Below, piece by piece: positions 33,300-44,044 of a stretch of DNA of 64,000 nucleotides. The notes below the pieces were generated by a model. The model worked only from the letters and a program-made list of their open reading frames with translations. It ran no database searches and was not told where the DNA came from. A program made the translations under genes and the position numbers. The stretch covers positions 6,643,233-6,707,232 of the forward strand of contig SCFE01000001.1 of the NCBI GenBank assembly GCA_004352715.1. The letters are read 5' to 3'. The DNA comes from Hofstenia miamia. Lineage: Eukaryota; Xenacoelomorpha; Acoela. How positions within the stretch are numbered: the stretch's first letter is position 1; the number at the start of each line of letters is the position of its first letter.

Positions 33300-35340
33300 T
33301 ATAAAATAGTTTTAAAAAAATTCATTGTTGCATTGCTAGAGGGCGACTTCGGAAAGTTTTCGTTTATTTAAATTTTAAACGATTTCGCAATATTTGACAC
33401 TAATAATAAATTGCAAAATATTCATGAAATGTAAATACATTTAATACTGACAATTAGAGGAAAGATTTTGTTTCTACAAATTGAATTAATTGGAATATAA
33501 TAGCAGTGTCCTTATTATCCTTAGAAAAATTATGTTTGTCTGTAACAAAACATCATATTGCAATTTCATAAAATTTCCTAAATTCCTCTGGTTTTCTATG
33601 TCATATTTTCTTTGTAAAAAACTAATACTTTATGCACATATGTGGATACAAAGTCGGAGTGCATCGTGGCTGTTTACTAAGAAGGCAACGAATGGGCTAA
33701 GACTCCGCTACTCCCCAGAACGGGTTAACACTTAATATATTTATGAGCCATAATTCCAGGCTCAAGAAAGCTTAAAAATACAATAAAATACTGTATAAGT
33801 AATTCGGCCAAATATCACACCGAAGCCATGCAATGACAAATAACGACTCAGAGCCAAGCTAATGCTTGAAAACTGAAGTGGAGCTCACGCTCAATTGCCG
33901 GACCAAGTGCGTACGAGGGATTTTTCGACATGGTATCTCAGTTGTGATGAACTTGAGTTGCCTCCAGAATTTTCAAAATATTGAAAAACTAGAGTCTAAA
34001 AATGATTCTAGCCAACCATTTTTAAATATGTTGTTTAAAATACTTTCAAAAATTGTTTTGATTTAATCAATCCAAATCAATTTCAAAAATTTTACGAGAG
34101 GCATTCCTCCCTTAGTCAACCAAATTGGTTAATAATGGCATTAAAGTGGAAAATGCATTTTTAGACATTGCAATGCCATTTTCATGCCATTATAATGACA
34201 ACTATGGATAAAATATCTAAAGAAATTTTTAGAGTCGAAAATGGCATTTAACTGGCGATATCTTCGGTAAGATTAATTATATCTATGACTGATATACTTA
34301 ATGTATTTTATTTCACTTTAATATTTTCACACACGTACTGAAATATATTTAGATGGGGCAAGTTAAAATTATAGGCTTAATGTATAATTGACTACTAAAG
34401 AATGTCCTATATGTGCAATACACTCTTTTAAATTCATGGGCTGTGTCTTTTTCTCTACTGTTGTAAAATGCAAACATGCCCATGCATATTACACTATATA
34501 TATATATATAGCTCTCTGTACACTTTCAGTATTTATATCTCGCTCTCCGAACAAAAGTTGCTAACAACTTGCTCTTTGTACTTTTTCAAAAAAATTGAAA
34601 ATTGAAATATACAATTACTATAAAGGACTTTGAAAGAAATAATTAAGAAACCTTTAATGGATTTGAATCATCCGATTTTGGGCCCGACTTCTAACCGTAA
34701 GATGTGTGAAATCACGTAAAAAATCGTTCAAATACCAATTCTATAATCCTATGTATCATTTATTCATCTTTGATTCAATTCATTAAGCACATTTTAGCAA
34801 TAATAGCTGATAGAAAAAACCTTCCAAATTTTTGTAACACAAGTTTTGGAATAAATTATTAGCCATGCCATATACATTTCAGTATAAAATGGCGCAAAGA
34901 AGTGTAGACCCAGTCTAAATGATTTCTGCTACATATGTAGTTATCACATTAAGAAAGTGTGTAGAAAATATTCAGTACTTTTCATCACATTTACAAAAGC
35001 CTATGAAAAATAATTGAACAAAGCTGAAAATATTTTTTTCGATTATTTATCATGCATGTGGAATAAATTTATAGACATATCTTCTAAAAAATGAAAACTG
35101 TGATTAGCTGAAGTCTCACGGAAAGTTTTCATTTCATGAAATTTAGTTTTTTCACTTCCTGAAAAATTGTGTCAATATGTTCGACCAAAAATATTTAGGT
35201 AGCATGGGTGAATGAAGTTATTGTGCAGCACACTTTGTATCACAGGTACAAAAATTGAACAAAATTCCACTGATTCATTGTATCTATGTGCATGTCGAAA
35301 AAGGCTGATGTCGCAAAAAAATAAGCTAGCAATATGCAAT
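33300..35340. other. Region upstream of the GPCR exon; no gene recognised
   Basis: Immediately 5' of the receptor start on the minus strand, so it may hold its 5' UTR and promoter, but I see no TATA-type element that I can defend. A slightly GC-richer patch (33640-33960) has no recognisable motif. A short TA tract is at 34495-34510. Confidence 0.4.
34350..34450. repeat. Dispersed repeat, copy 2 (partner of 7195-7350)
   Basis: Shares GGGGCAA, TAGGCTTAATGTATAATTG, CTACTAAAGAATGTCC and TGGGCTG, in order, with the 7.2-kb copy. Confidence 0.4.
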
Positions 35341-35344
35341 TATG

Positions 35345-36160
35345 TGCATTTAATGTTTTATGTTAAGAGAAGTTCTTTTAAACGCTTGTAACTCCAAAAC
35401 TAAATAAACTTGGCTCAATCTGAAAGCACCTCATGATAAAGGAAAGTCTTATCTCTTTTTTTGCTCTAAATCCCCGCGCTGGCCTTATCCCATTGGGGCG
35501 TACCTCAATGGGTTTGGAATATCTTTGCACATATTAAGAAACAGTCAAAGTACTTTGTTGCCTCCATATGCTGAAAAAATTCTAAATACGTGGAGTGAAT
35601 TTAAATCAAATCTTTTTCAAAAATTCGAAATTTACAAAGAAAACCTGTTAGTTTTTTCCAGGGTAGCCAACGGGTCGACCCAACCCGCGGTTTGGGTCAA
35701 GGAAAAGTTGGGTCGCTTTGGGTTGTGGGTCACACTTGCTCGAGTCGGGTCGAGTTATAGGTCAAAATTTAAAAATTACCGGGTTGGAGAAATGTATTGT
35801 TTGAAGGACCTCCCTGAAATATTAGTGGAAAACTAACCAGCATTTCCATTTAGTATATAATCTAGTATGCTATATAAAACGTACTTAAAGTTAGTGATAC
35901 CGTTTCATGTTAGTTTTTTCAAACATTTGCAAGTACAACACGGGTAAAAAGCCTATTGCTGACCCATGGGTCGGGTCAGGTCATGGGTCAATTGTCTGCG
36001 AGTCGGGTTGGGTCGTGAGTCAAAATATGTGACCCGGTTGCGACTCTGATATTTTCAACAACCTCTGCCACAGCAATACGCTTTAATAGAAATTTTCAAT
36101 AAAAGTATGTCCCCCAATGACCTATATACCCATGCCCCAAGATTTTCAAATTTGGACGTT
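35345..36160. repeat. Dispersed repeat family X, copy 2, split by a MITE
   Basis: Family X in the opposite orientation to copy 1: AACGCTTGTAACTCC, GCTCAATCTGAAAGCACCTC, CCTCAATGGGTTTGGAAT, TTTTTCAAAAATTCGAAA. It is interrupted at 35659-36048 by the GGGTC MITE, then resumes with CAACAACCTCTGCCACAGCA and AGATTTTCAAATTTGG. The 103-codon ORF at 35525 runs across the repeat/MITE junction and is not a gene. Confidence 0.75.
35659..36048. mobile_element. GGGTC-rich hAT-type MITE, copy B, 390 bp, nested in family X
   Basis: Ends CAGGGTAGCCAACGGGTC (left) and CAGAGTCGCAACCGGGTC (right, reverse complement), followed by ACCCAACCCG words on both sides. The 8-bp flanks GTTTTTTC (35651-35658) and ATATTTTC (36049-36056) match at 6 of 8 positions. 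Uninterrupted family X copies at about 19295 and about 60045 (the latter GGTAATTTTTTCAACAAATT) show the empty site with a single copy of that octamer, confirming insertion and edges. It is non-coding. Confidence 0.85.
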
Positions 36161-36164
36161 AGAC

Positions 36165-37245
36165 TGTTTAAGGTTAAGGAAATTTAATGATGTATGTAAA
36201 AATACCAATAAAAGTAAGGCTAAGACTTCACGTGATTAATCACGGATAATACTTTATCAACATTATTTGTGTTGTGCAGTGAATACAAAGTAATATTGAG
36301 AATGGGAAATGATTTGATAACAACTCTAATAAAGGTGCATTAAACGTTGTGTTGAATTTGTTGTGTAATGTGGTGAACACTTAGGGATAACAAATACTCA
36401 AAATGTACGCTTAATGATATATATTCAAACTGTTAAAATTTTGTGCTACGTTGTGCAATGACCATAATTGGGTACTCGCATACCTCTAATTGATAGTGAT
36501 ATACATTTATGTATACCAGATTTGTTGAATATTAGTATAAATTATAGCAATCTATATTTTTCAGATATAGTTAACAGAAGCTGTTAAAACGAGGCTGATT
36601 TAACAAATTGAAATATATGAGGGAAACAACTCTATTTCTCTTGTCTAGAGTATCCCTTGAATTAATTGGTGAAATTCTAACTCGTACGAAGTAAATTAAC
36701 TCATTTTTTCTCCAACAAGGCGAAGGATTATTTGATTTCAAATTTATCATGTTTTTATTTCTTATACTCGCAATTGTTGTAATTTTGGAAATGAATTTTT
36801 TATTTAGTTATCGAAAATGCATATTTAAATATTTTTTAAAATCGGTTAATAATTGGCTAAACCTTTCAGAAATTTATAATCTTGTGAAGGGATTCTGTTA
36901 AAAAACACCTAACATATTTCTTGTTTCAATTTATGTACAACACTGGTTAAACCAAACAAATTGATCACACTTGAAAAAACGCAGTCAATCTCGTCTTTGT
37001 TGGAAGACAATCAATGAAATCTTTAATACGCATGCAAGACATGAATATCTTATCAAAGAAATGCCAAAGAAATTATTTTTGCTACCTTTGCAGTTAAACA
37101 AAACATAGCCTAACAATTTAGAAATATTAACAAAACCACTACGAAAAAATTACTTTTTAAACATGAAAAAAGTACTCAATGTTAATAGTGTAACAAGCAT
37201 AACAATGTACACTAAAATGTTATATTGTGCGATAACAATACAAAT
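36165..37245. other. AT-rich intergenic, nothing recognised
   Basis: No coding or structural feature could be supported. Confidence 0.45.
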
Positions 37246-37250
37246 ATGTA

Positions 37251-38740
37251 CAGGGTGTTTCAGTGAAACATGGTCAGTTTCAGCGGGTTCGTGTAAATTC
37301 AATTATAGTTCTATAGAAGTCAATGCCAATACAAATAATAAAAAATACTGGGAAATTTCATGTTAGAAAACTTCTTTTGAATAATTTCATCAATATAGGC
37401 TGTAAATAACATTGATATTATGTATGTGGTAAGTCACACATAATTTATATTTGAAAATATCTTTCCTATGATTATTTGTTCTGTAGCATTATGTCTCTTT
37501 AACAAAATTGTTCAGTTATGAATGTTTTGTCAATATGATTGGTTCCTAATTGGACCAATAATGAGACGAATTTGTAAAAATAACGATTTTCACTTCATTA
37601 TTTCATTTCAGAATCATGAGTAAACGTTACACGCCAGTCCAGCGATTTCACCTTGCTCGGCTTTTTGAACAGCATCGCTCAGTTGTGATTGTTCAGCATT
37701 CATATGCTCAATTGTTTAAACTTCGTCCTCGTGATCCTCGGCCAAAACGTGAGACAATTTTGGAAGCCCACAATACGGCCATTACTGTTGGACTCGCACA
37801 TAAGCCACGCGGCGGCTCCATGCGAATGGCTCGCACGAAAAAGAATATTGAGCACGTTGTTGATGCCGTCGAACAGCAACCAGAGACCTCACAGCATAGA
37901 CTATCAGTGCAGCTAAACCTTTCTGTATCCACCATCAACCGGATTCTTCACGAACGCGGTTTTCATCCTTATCGGTTGCGCCATCGTCACTCCCTTAACG
38001 ATGAAGACTTTGAGTCTCGCGTTGACTTCGCATCGGAGATCCTTCAACACCTTCAGCAAGATCCCGATATGTTGAAACGCATTATTTTCTCTGACGAAGC
38101 TAACTTTCATGTGAACGGCCACGTGAACGGCTGGAACTACCGGTTTTATGCTCAAGAAAATCCTGGATTTGTTACCGATATGCCACTCAATTCGCCGAAA
38201 ATCATTGTGTGGTGCGGTGTCTCGTGGAATCAGATTTTCGGCCCGTTTATCTTCAAAGACGAGAATGGTACAGGAACCACAGTAAACGGATCAACCTATC
38301 GAGCAATGATCAAAGATTTCCTTCTTCCTCAATTGCAAAATAACGAAGAATTTTTAAATGGTTCTCTGTTTTTCCAACAAGATGGAGCTACGCCGCACAC
38401 CGCACGCGAAACTATCGACCTTCTTTGTAATGAGTTTTCCAACAATGTGATTTCTCGAAGAGGTGACATTCTTTGGCCAGCGCGTAGTCCGGATCTAACG
38501 CCTCTAGACTTCTGGCTGTGGGGAACGGTAAAACACAGAGTGTATTCCACAAATATTCGCGATGTGCACCATTTGGAGCAGCGTTTGCGAGAGGAAATCG
38601 ACTCCATTTCGACTGAAGAGCGACAGGCAGCACTTCTCGCATTCAAGGCACGACTCGATACCGTGTTGGAAGTTAGCGGACGCCATGTTGAATAAAATTC
38701 CATAGTTTTCATTGTTTTATATAGTTTCTGTTGTTCCATN
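37251..38740 (+). mobile_element. Mariner-like element, DD41D (rosa-type), right end lost in (TA)n
   Basis: A TA (37249-37250) precedes CAGGGTGTTTCAGTGAAACA, a typical mariner-style left terminus. The intact transposase lies 365 bp inside. No inverted counterpart of the left end was found; on the right the sequence runs from TTTCTGTTGTTCCAT through a single N (38740) into (TA)n. The right TIR is therefore either missing from the assembly or replaced by the microsatellite. Confidence 0.7.
37616..38695 (+). CDS. Intact mariner-like transposase, DD41D
   Basis: A 359-residue cut-and-paste transposase acting in the nucleus on its own TIRs. Two N-terminal helix-turn-helix regions are expected at about 8-35 and 85-115 (RLSVQLNLSVSTINRILHE). 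The catalytic core has Asp160 in IIFSDEANFH, Asp256 in FFQQDGATPHTAR and Asp298 in SPDLTPLDFWLWG, with 41 residues between the last two. That D,D41D spacing is the one described for the rosa lineage of mariner-like elements, whereas classical mariners have 34. The Met start follows TTTCATTTCAGAATC, and no longer in-frame start is needed to complete the N-terminal domain. There are no stops or frameshifts, and codon use is much more GC-rich than the surroundings, fitting a recent arrival. Whether it is active is unknown because only one TIR is visible. Confidence 0.9.
   Translation: MSKRYTPVQRFHLARLFEQHRSVVIVQHSYAQLFKLRPRDPRPKRETILEAHNTAITVGLAHKPRGGSMRMARTKKNIEHVVDAVEQQPETSQHRLSVQLNLSVSTINRILHERGFHPYRLRHRHSLNDEDFESRVDFASEILQHLQQDPDMLKRIIFSDEANFHVNGHVNGWNYRFYAQENPGFVTDMPLNSPKIIVWCGVSWNQIFGPFIFKDENGTGTTVNGSTYRAMIKDFLLPQLQNNEEFLNGSLFFQQDGATPHTARETIDLLCNEFSNNVISRRGDILWPARSPDLTPLDFWLWGTVKHRVYSTNIRDVHHLEQRLREEIDSISTEERQAALLAFKARLDTVLEVSGRHVE

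Positions 38741-38772
<32 letters not shown>
38741..38772. repeat. (TA)n microsatellite
   Basis: TA tract beginning straight after a single N at the right edge of the DD41D element. Confidence 0.95.
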
Positions 38773-38774
<2 letters not shown>

Positions 38775-38776
<2 letters not shown>

Positions 38777-39010
38777 TGGAAACATTTTAAGCAATTGAAG
38801 AACCAAAATGATCCGTGTCGAATCCAGATATGTAAATTATGCGAGACTAACAGCAATTATCAAACCTGTTGAAACAATCAATGTCATCTTTGCTCTCCAT
38901 TTTGGCAGAAAAAACAAGGATCACAGTCATATTTGTAACAAATTTGCACTCAGGGAAAATGAAATTATTTATAAAGGGCAAAGTATTTTTTTAGGTATAT
39001 TTTTGTATTA
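38775..39010. other. AT-rich spacer between two mariner-type elements
   Basis: Nothing recognised; the 68-codon ORF at 38808 has no motif. Confidence 0.4.
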
Positions 39011-39260
39011 TTAGGTTGTCCCAAAAGTTAGTAAACACTTGAAAAAAGTTGGTAAACGCTTGAAAAAAATTGAAATTTTATTACTCAAATAATAGCTGCA
39101 ACAATAAAGTTTATTCCTCAAAATAAAGACCATCATGTTCCAAGACTTTCTGCCATCGATCTGCAAGCTTTCGAATCTGGTTAAAGTACCATTCAGCCGG
39201 CTTTGAATCGAAGAATTCTTGACATGCTTCTGCGCAATATAATACGCCAAAGAACAGCAG
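39011..39260 (-). pseudogene. Mariner (DD34D-type) transposase C-terminus with right TIR, truncated
   Basis: On the minus strand the frame reads CAEACQEFFDSKPAEWY, then NQIRKLADRWQKVLEHDG and LYFEE before TAA (39113-39111). This is the conserved C-terminal block of mariner transposases (FF.SK...WY..GI.KL..RW..V....G.YF). Beyond the stop lies the terminal sequence TTAGGTTGTCCCAAAAGTTA at 39011, preceded by TA (39009-39010), as expected for a mariner TIR and its target. An imperfect 21-bp direct repeat (GTTAGTAAACACTTGAAAAA / GTTGGTAAACGCTTGAAAAA) sits in the TIR region. Everything upstream of the last ~45 codons is missing, so this is a 5'-truncated relic. The 89-codon ORF at 39280-39011 is the wrong frame of the same piece. 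Confidence 0.8.
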
Positions 39261-39264
39261 ACCT

Positions 39265-40900
39265 GTACATTTTTAATCAAAATGCCAAGTATAATATACT
39301 AACTTAAATAAATATATGTTACATTTAATACTAATAGAGTGTAGAAAGACCCTTTTAGCCTTACCTGTTCGTGAAACCATTTTGTCCTTGGTTGCTAGTG
39401 ATGTAACTCCAAACAATATCAAAATGGGTATTAATCTTTTTCACATACGCATGGAGTAGATATGAAAAAAATTATATGAAATAAGTAAATAAATGAATAT
39501 ATANAGAATATATATATATATATATATATATAGTAAACAATATATGTGTAACCATTACTTACTAAATTAATAAATAGCAATTTAGTAGGCCATGGTGTAA
39601 ACTACTGTTTTTACACTACTTAGTTGATTCAGTGGCCTGTTATTGTAGTTATTGTAGTTGTCCTTGCATTTGTCAATAAAATTAATCTAATTAAAACATC
39701 TTTGTTAGTATTAGAGAGGAATTGTGTAAATCTTTCGATGAATTAGAATGAATTGTTATTATCTACATTTATATTTTCACTTATTCTGCTGAGTTATACA
39801 AAGGGCTATGTGGTAATTATTTATTCAAATTGCAGTACAGTACAAAATTGACTGCTTCATGCTAAAATTGTGAATTATCCCTGTAAGCACTTCTTTCAAG
39901 ACGTTCTGACTTCTCTATACACATCTACTTTAAGTATTTAGCCAGTTTTGAAAGAAAACATTTAGATGAAAGCCTAAGCCTTTACACAAACAAGAGTAAC
40001 TAACTTTTACCAACCCAGGGATTGTCTGCAATTTGATGGCTTCAATAAAAAATTTAAGTACTCATAACTCACTAAATAACAAAGGGATGTCAAACCTGAA
40101 AGTATCACTGGATAGAGAAATCGACGTTTCTTTGATTTTCTTCCTCGTCTGTTTGTTAAAAGAAAATGAAGTTGCTAGGGGCTAAGATGCTTTTTAACTT
40201 TTGAACTACACTAGTTGAAAATTGTAAATTAAATAAACAAGTTACTCAAATTTTATTTACCACCATTTTATTATACAATTATTCATCAACCCAGTTAGAC
40301 AACAGTTGATGGCATCATCCTTGAATTAGTGTGTTGTATTGAGGTATATAGCAGAAATCCATGAGAGTGTATATCATGTATGCATTTTAATGTATTATTA
40401 ACCTTATTTCTATTAATATCACTTTAAAGCGGTGGAAAACGGGTAAATATTATCTACCTGCGCCCCGATCACACCCGGTTAACATTGCTTTAGTATAAAT
40501 GTATGAATAAGAAATATACAAAATCATCATAATTCATTAGTGTTTAAGAAATTCAAGATTCATGTATTTGACTTCTTAAATTGTTCCTCAAATCTGTTAA
40601 TGATCTTCTACTCTAACTATTGAAAATTACCTACGTCTAGTTCCAACCTACCTAAGTGCTAGCGACCACTTGCCCATTTTTTCAGCCTGCTTAAGGAACA
40701 AAACGCTTTGTCCAAGATTGTAATGAAACATTGAAGGTATTTGATATGAACACGCTCAAGTAATGATGAAGATTATTCATGCGCCTGAAGTATATTAAAA
40801 TATTAAATTTCTTTTCAATGAAAAATCAGATTCTTACTATACCTAATACTTAGAAAAGGTCCATTGTCCATGGGAAAACAATTCTTGATTTCTACAACCA
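39265..40900. other. AT-rich intergenic, nothing recognised
   Basis: Contains a (TA)n tract with a single N at 39504-39532 and a word TTATTGTAGTTATTGTAGT (about 39640) shared with 10390. No RT-like sequence was found, so the LINE fragment above it stops at about 40950. Confidence 0.45.
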
Positions 40901-40902
40901 AA

Positions 40903-40947
40903 AATATAATATAATATATATATTTATATATATATATATATATATTA
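40903..40947. repeat. (TA)n microsatellite
   Basis: TA tract at the 3' (lower-coordinate) break of the minus-strand LINE fragment. Confidence 0.95.
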
Positions 40948-40949
40948 AT

Positions 40950-41640
40950 TCACATAGGTAATCTATGTGTGTGTGGATTCAAAAGTTGATATGTAGTTGA
41001 TATTGAAGTCACCTAAGACAAAGATGTCCTTACCTAATTGCATTGCATTTTGGTCTTCTAGTATTTATAATCAATAAATTCCTCACTGTACTGCTTTATT
41101 GGAGAGTAGCATACATTTATTAGCCTTGTTGTTAATCCTGAATTTTTGCACTTTTCAATTTCAAGCCACATACTTTCAAATTTTTCATGGCTTTGCTCCA
41201 GACACTCTAATCCTTTAGGCTTTAAGAATCTAGATATTAAGACCATAAACCCATCTCATTGAGTTGCTGTTTTTGCAGAAACTTAAATGAAGTTGAAAAC
41301 CTCAGTCTCGGTACTTAGCCAATTCTCTGTAAAGGCATATATAGTATTGTCGTCAAGCAACTAAAACAATCTCCTTATGTGATTCCTATGTACTACAAGG
41401 CTTCTTACACTTAGACAAACAGGTTGTAAATTATCTTTAAAACGTCTTATCTTTCCAAGCTCAATGCTATCATATAGCTGAGGGCCTGGATTGCATTCAA
41501 TGTCACCTGCAATTCGTAATAATGAAAGCAACATGATGGATGTTACTAAGCATGGAATATGGCGAAATATTTTACAATTTACAAGTAGGATTAAAAATAT
41601 GCTTGGCCATTTACATTGGACTTTACACTTTTCTAATGGT
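40950..41640 (-). pseudogene. LINE 5' fragment: 2A-like leader plus AP endonuclease domain
   Basis: The N-terminal frame reads IFRHIPCLVTSIMLLSLL, then RIAGDIECNPGPQ, a hydrophobic leader ending in the 2A signature DxExNPGP. It continues through NLQPVCLSVRSL and the endonuclease block AFTENWLSTETE (the Glu of the active site, about 41315-41336). A shifted frame gives ESMWLEIEK, NVCYSPIKQYSEEFIDY and, after another shift, DIFVLGDFNIN (Asp/Asn pair, 41013-40996). These are the first three motifs of the APE-type endonuclease of CR1/L2-like LINEs, in order. Stops occur near 41375 and 41275 and frames change about three times. The copy ends at a TA tract; no RT follows. Confidence 0.8.
41481..41507 (-). 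other. 2A-like ribosome-skipping motif (DIECNPGP) in LINE ORF
   Basis: GDIECNPGP matches the canonical D-[VI]-E-x-N-P-G-P, preceded by a Leu-rich segment. 2A sequences at the N-terminus of APE-type LINE ORFs are known from several invertebrates. In those elements the nascent chain is released between the final Gly and Pro, or the leader acts as a signal. Here the host ORF is a relic. Confidence 0.8.
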
Positions 41641-41666
41641 TGTCAATTACTAACAAACCAATTACA

Positions 41667-41671
41667 ATATA

Positions 41672-41740
<69 letters not shown>
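41667..41740. repeat. (TA)n microsatellite between two LINE fragments
   Basis: A 74-bp TA tract with single TG and TACA interruptions. It lies after the 3' UTR end (GTGGGCATGAAAAAGCGC on the minus strand) of the upstream LINE fragment. Confidence 0.95.
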
Positions 41741-41741
<1 letters not shown>

Positions 41742-41929
41742 GCGCTTTTTCATGCCCACAAGATAAATTAGCAATATTAATTACACTAAAGTATACCTTA
41801 TGCTAAATTTAGAACTAGGTATTCTCCTTACACGAGTTTTCTTTATTTTGATTTGACGTTTTGTATAGCTCTTTGTCAACTGCATACTTTTGTGACTTTA
41901 GTAAACATTGCTTAACTTAGTTTTTCTAG

Positions 41930-43000
41930 TAGATTTGCAAGAAGAATCTCTAGATCTTTACTCACAATCTTGTTTGCTTACTGTGTTACTGTTTACAGCT
42001 TGCTTGTATGAGTAATTAGCTTGAACTTTTCTTGCATGAAGAAAATTTTTACTATAGTGACCAAAGTAAGTTTTTATTATTCTAACAAGTAGAGATAGTC
42101 CCTTTCTTGATAAATTAATACCATTGTATGCTGTAAGACTTGGGTCCACAATTTTAACATCTTGCAGAAATGCATTAAAACTATTTTTTCTAAACTTTAA
42201 TAATAACAATAGCAGTAATAACTTTGTATGTACCTATGCATGTAGTGAGCTCAGTGTAAAAAATCAGTAACTGTGTTTAGCATGATTTTTAAGAATTTTT
42301 TATAATTTTTTTCTACTCTAATCTTTTTTTCTAAATGCTTCAAACATTAGAGGCTGCTAGATGAAAACTAGGCTAAGAAATACTGCTGCAAAGAAATTTA
42401 TGTGATCGCGGACTCACTTTTGAGTAATTAGCAAGTAAAGACAATGATTCTCGGCCATACCTATTTTTGAATAAAATGGAAGCTGCATGGAATTGTGCTT
42501 GATATAGTGGGAATAATGTATTATTCTTTCCTCTGTATTCAATAACAAAGTTTAATGTGTTCAATGACCAATCAAAATATTTTGATATATAAAAATAAAA
42601 TTGAAATAAATATAAATATAATATACAATATAAATAAATATAAATATAATATATAAATAAAAAAATATATATAAAATATAATTTATTGCGTTTTTCAATA
42701 TTAATTTTTAATTGATTGAATGAGAGATCCTTAGAAGGAATTTGAATTTTTTATTGGTAAATTTCTTTGTGGCCCTAAATGCATCATTATCAGTATTTAT
42801 GAGGTAAGTATCATCAGCAAAATGATATATAGTCACTATGATTTACATCTTTAATTAATTCATTTAAATATATTTCAAATAAATTTGGCCCTATTACTGT
42901 GCCTTAAGGCACTCCTCCATCGGTTTTAATGTAATCAGATTGTTTTATGTCATTTTTTAGGTTTAAGGCACGCCTATAATGGTGAATAATTATTATATTG
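41930..43000 (-). pseudogene. LINE 3' fragment: reverse transcriptase motifs and C-terminus
   Basis: The minus strand carries LKNDIKQSDYIKTDG, then GVP-stop-GTVIGPNLFEIYLN (motif B, 42918-42870), and after a frameshift FADDTYLINTDNDA (catalytic FADD, 42821-42810). Further down, VIEYRGKNNTLFPLYQAQ and LFKNRYGRESLSLL (42564-42440) and TAYNGINLSRKGLSLL (about 42125) match the C-terminal region of CR1/L2-type LINEs (..YG+..WG....L.PLY..Q...; ..RT..G+.S+...G). At least one stop and two frameshifts are present. The 5' portion (endonuclease and RT fingers) is absent, so this is a 5'-truncated copy, a common outcome of target-primed reverse transcription. Confidence 0.75.
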
Positions 43001-43004
43001 GTTT

Positions 43005-44040
43005 ATTAGTCAATGTTTCATTTTCAAAGTTATTTTCAATTTCGATTACTAAAAATTATACAAAGTTATTCAGTCTCTAACAAAATGATATATTGATCTT
43101 TGTTTATCTTATTACATTGTAAACGACCATCGATAAAGGCCTACATATATATTTACTCTAAAGAATAGTAGTGTCATATGGCGCTTTTAATTATCTACAT
43201 AATGGTAAAATTTGCATGTACATAGTATCAAAATTGACTTTCCAGCTGCCTTCAGAAGTTAGACTACTACAGCATTAAAATCGCTTTAGATGTCAATGAT
43301 GAAATAGTGAAACTCAACGAAAAATATATGCATACAGACAAGGGAAATGTGTAAGTTATTATGGGTTTTCTAATTTTTGAAAGCACTATAAAATGGAGCC
43401 CAGCAGGCGGCCATATTTATAAATTGGAATAAATTTGATCAAAACTTAATTTTAATTAAAGAGAAATGTAATTTTTCGCTCTAAAAACGGTTTAATTTGA
43501 TTAAATTAGAAAATTAAAAATAACCATTATTGTAGAGCTATTCAACGTGTGCCGAATGATATGTAAAATGTCGATAGCATAAAAGCTTATGAATAAGTTT
43601 CTAAATAAACTTTATGAAGCTATTAACCAAGGGTGGCCTGATAGTAACTTGAATGAATGCTTACTATATGCCTGGCTGCCAAAATCATGAAAGTAAATAT
43701 CGCTCATTTTGAATTTGTCAAAACTGCCAAGAAACTACAAAATTTTATGATTTTTCTGAGCTCAGATACAAATGCCTCATGCTTTTCCGATTCAGAAAAT
43801 GTATAGTTTTAGTAAGGTCAATTGTTTTGACTAAGTTATTTTTTCGACTCACCGTAAACTCCCTCATTGTTTACATCCGGATTTTCTCTCTTTCAGAATA
43901 GTTGTAATAAATACCTATCAAATCTAAGATATTAAATCCGACCATATAGAATAAATATTGTAACCTTATTTTTCCAACTCAGATTCAGAATAACAAGTAA
44001 AACTTTTCATGAAGAAAGAATAAGTAGTCATGGGAATTTG
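43005..44040. other. AT-rich intergenic between LINE fragments
   Basis: Nothing definite. A short open stretch at about 43655-43790 (+) holds Cys pairs but no complete zinc-finger pattern. Confidence 0.4.
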
Positions 44041-44044
44041 GAAT

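Noticed and set aside
35525-35836. 103-codon plus-strand ORF
   Set aside because: It runs across the junction between family X and the inserted MITE, so it cannot be an ancestral gene.
37689-38856. Five ORFs of 60-175 codons overlapping the DD41D transposase
   Set aside because: Other-frame shadows of the real 359-codon gene; the longest also crosses the (TA)n tract.
41491-41742. 83-codon plus-strand ORF ending in (YI)n
   Set aside because: Antisense shadow of the 2A-bearing LINE leader extended through a microsatellite.
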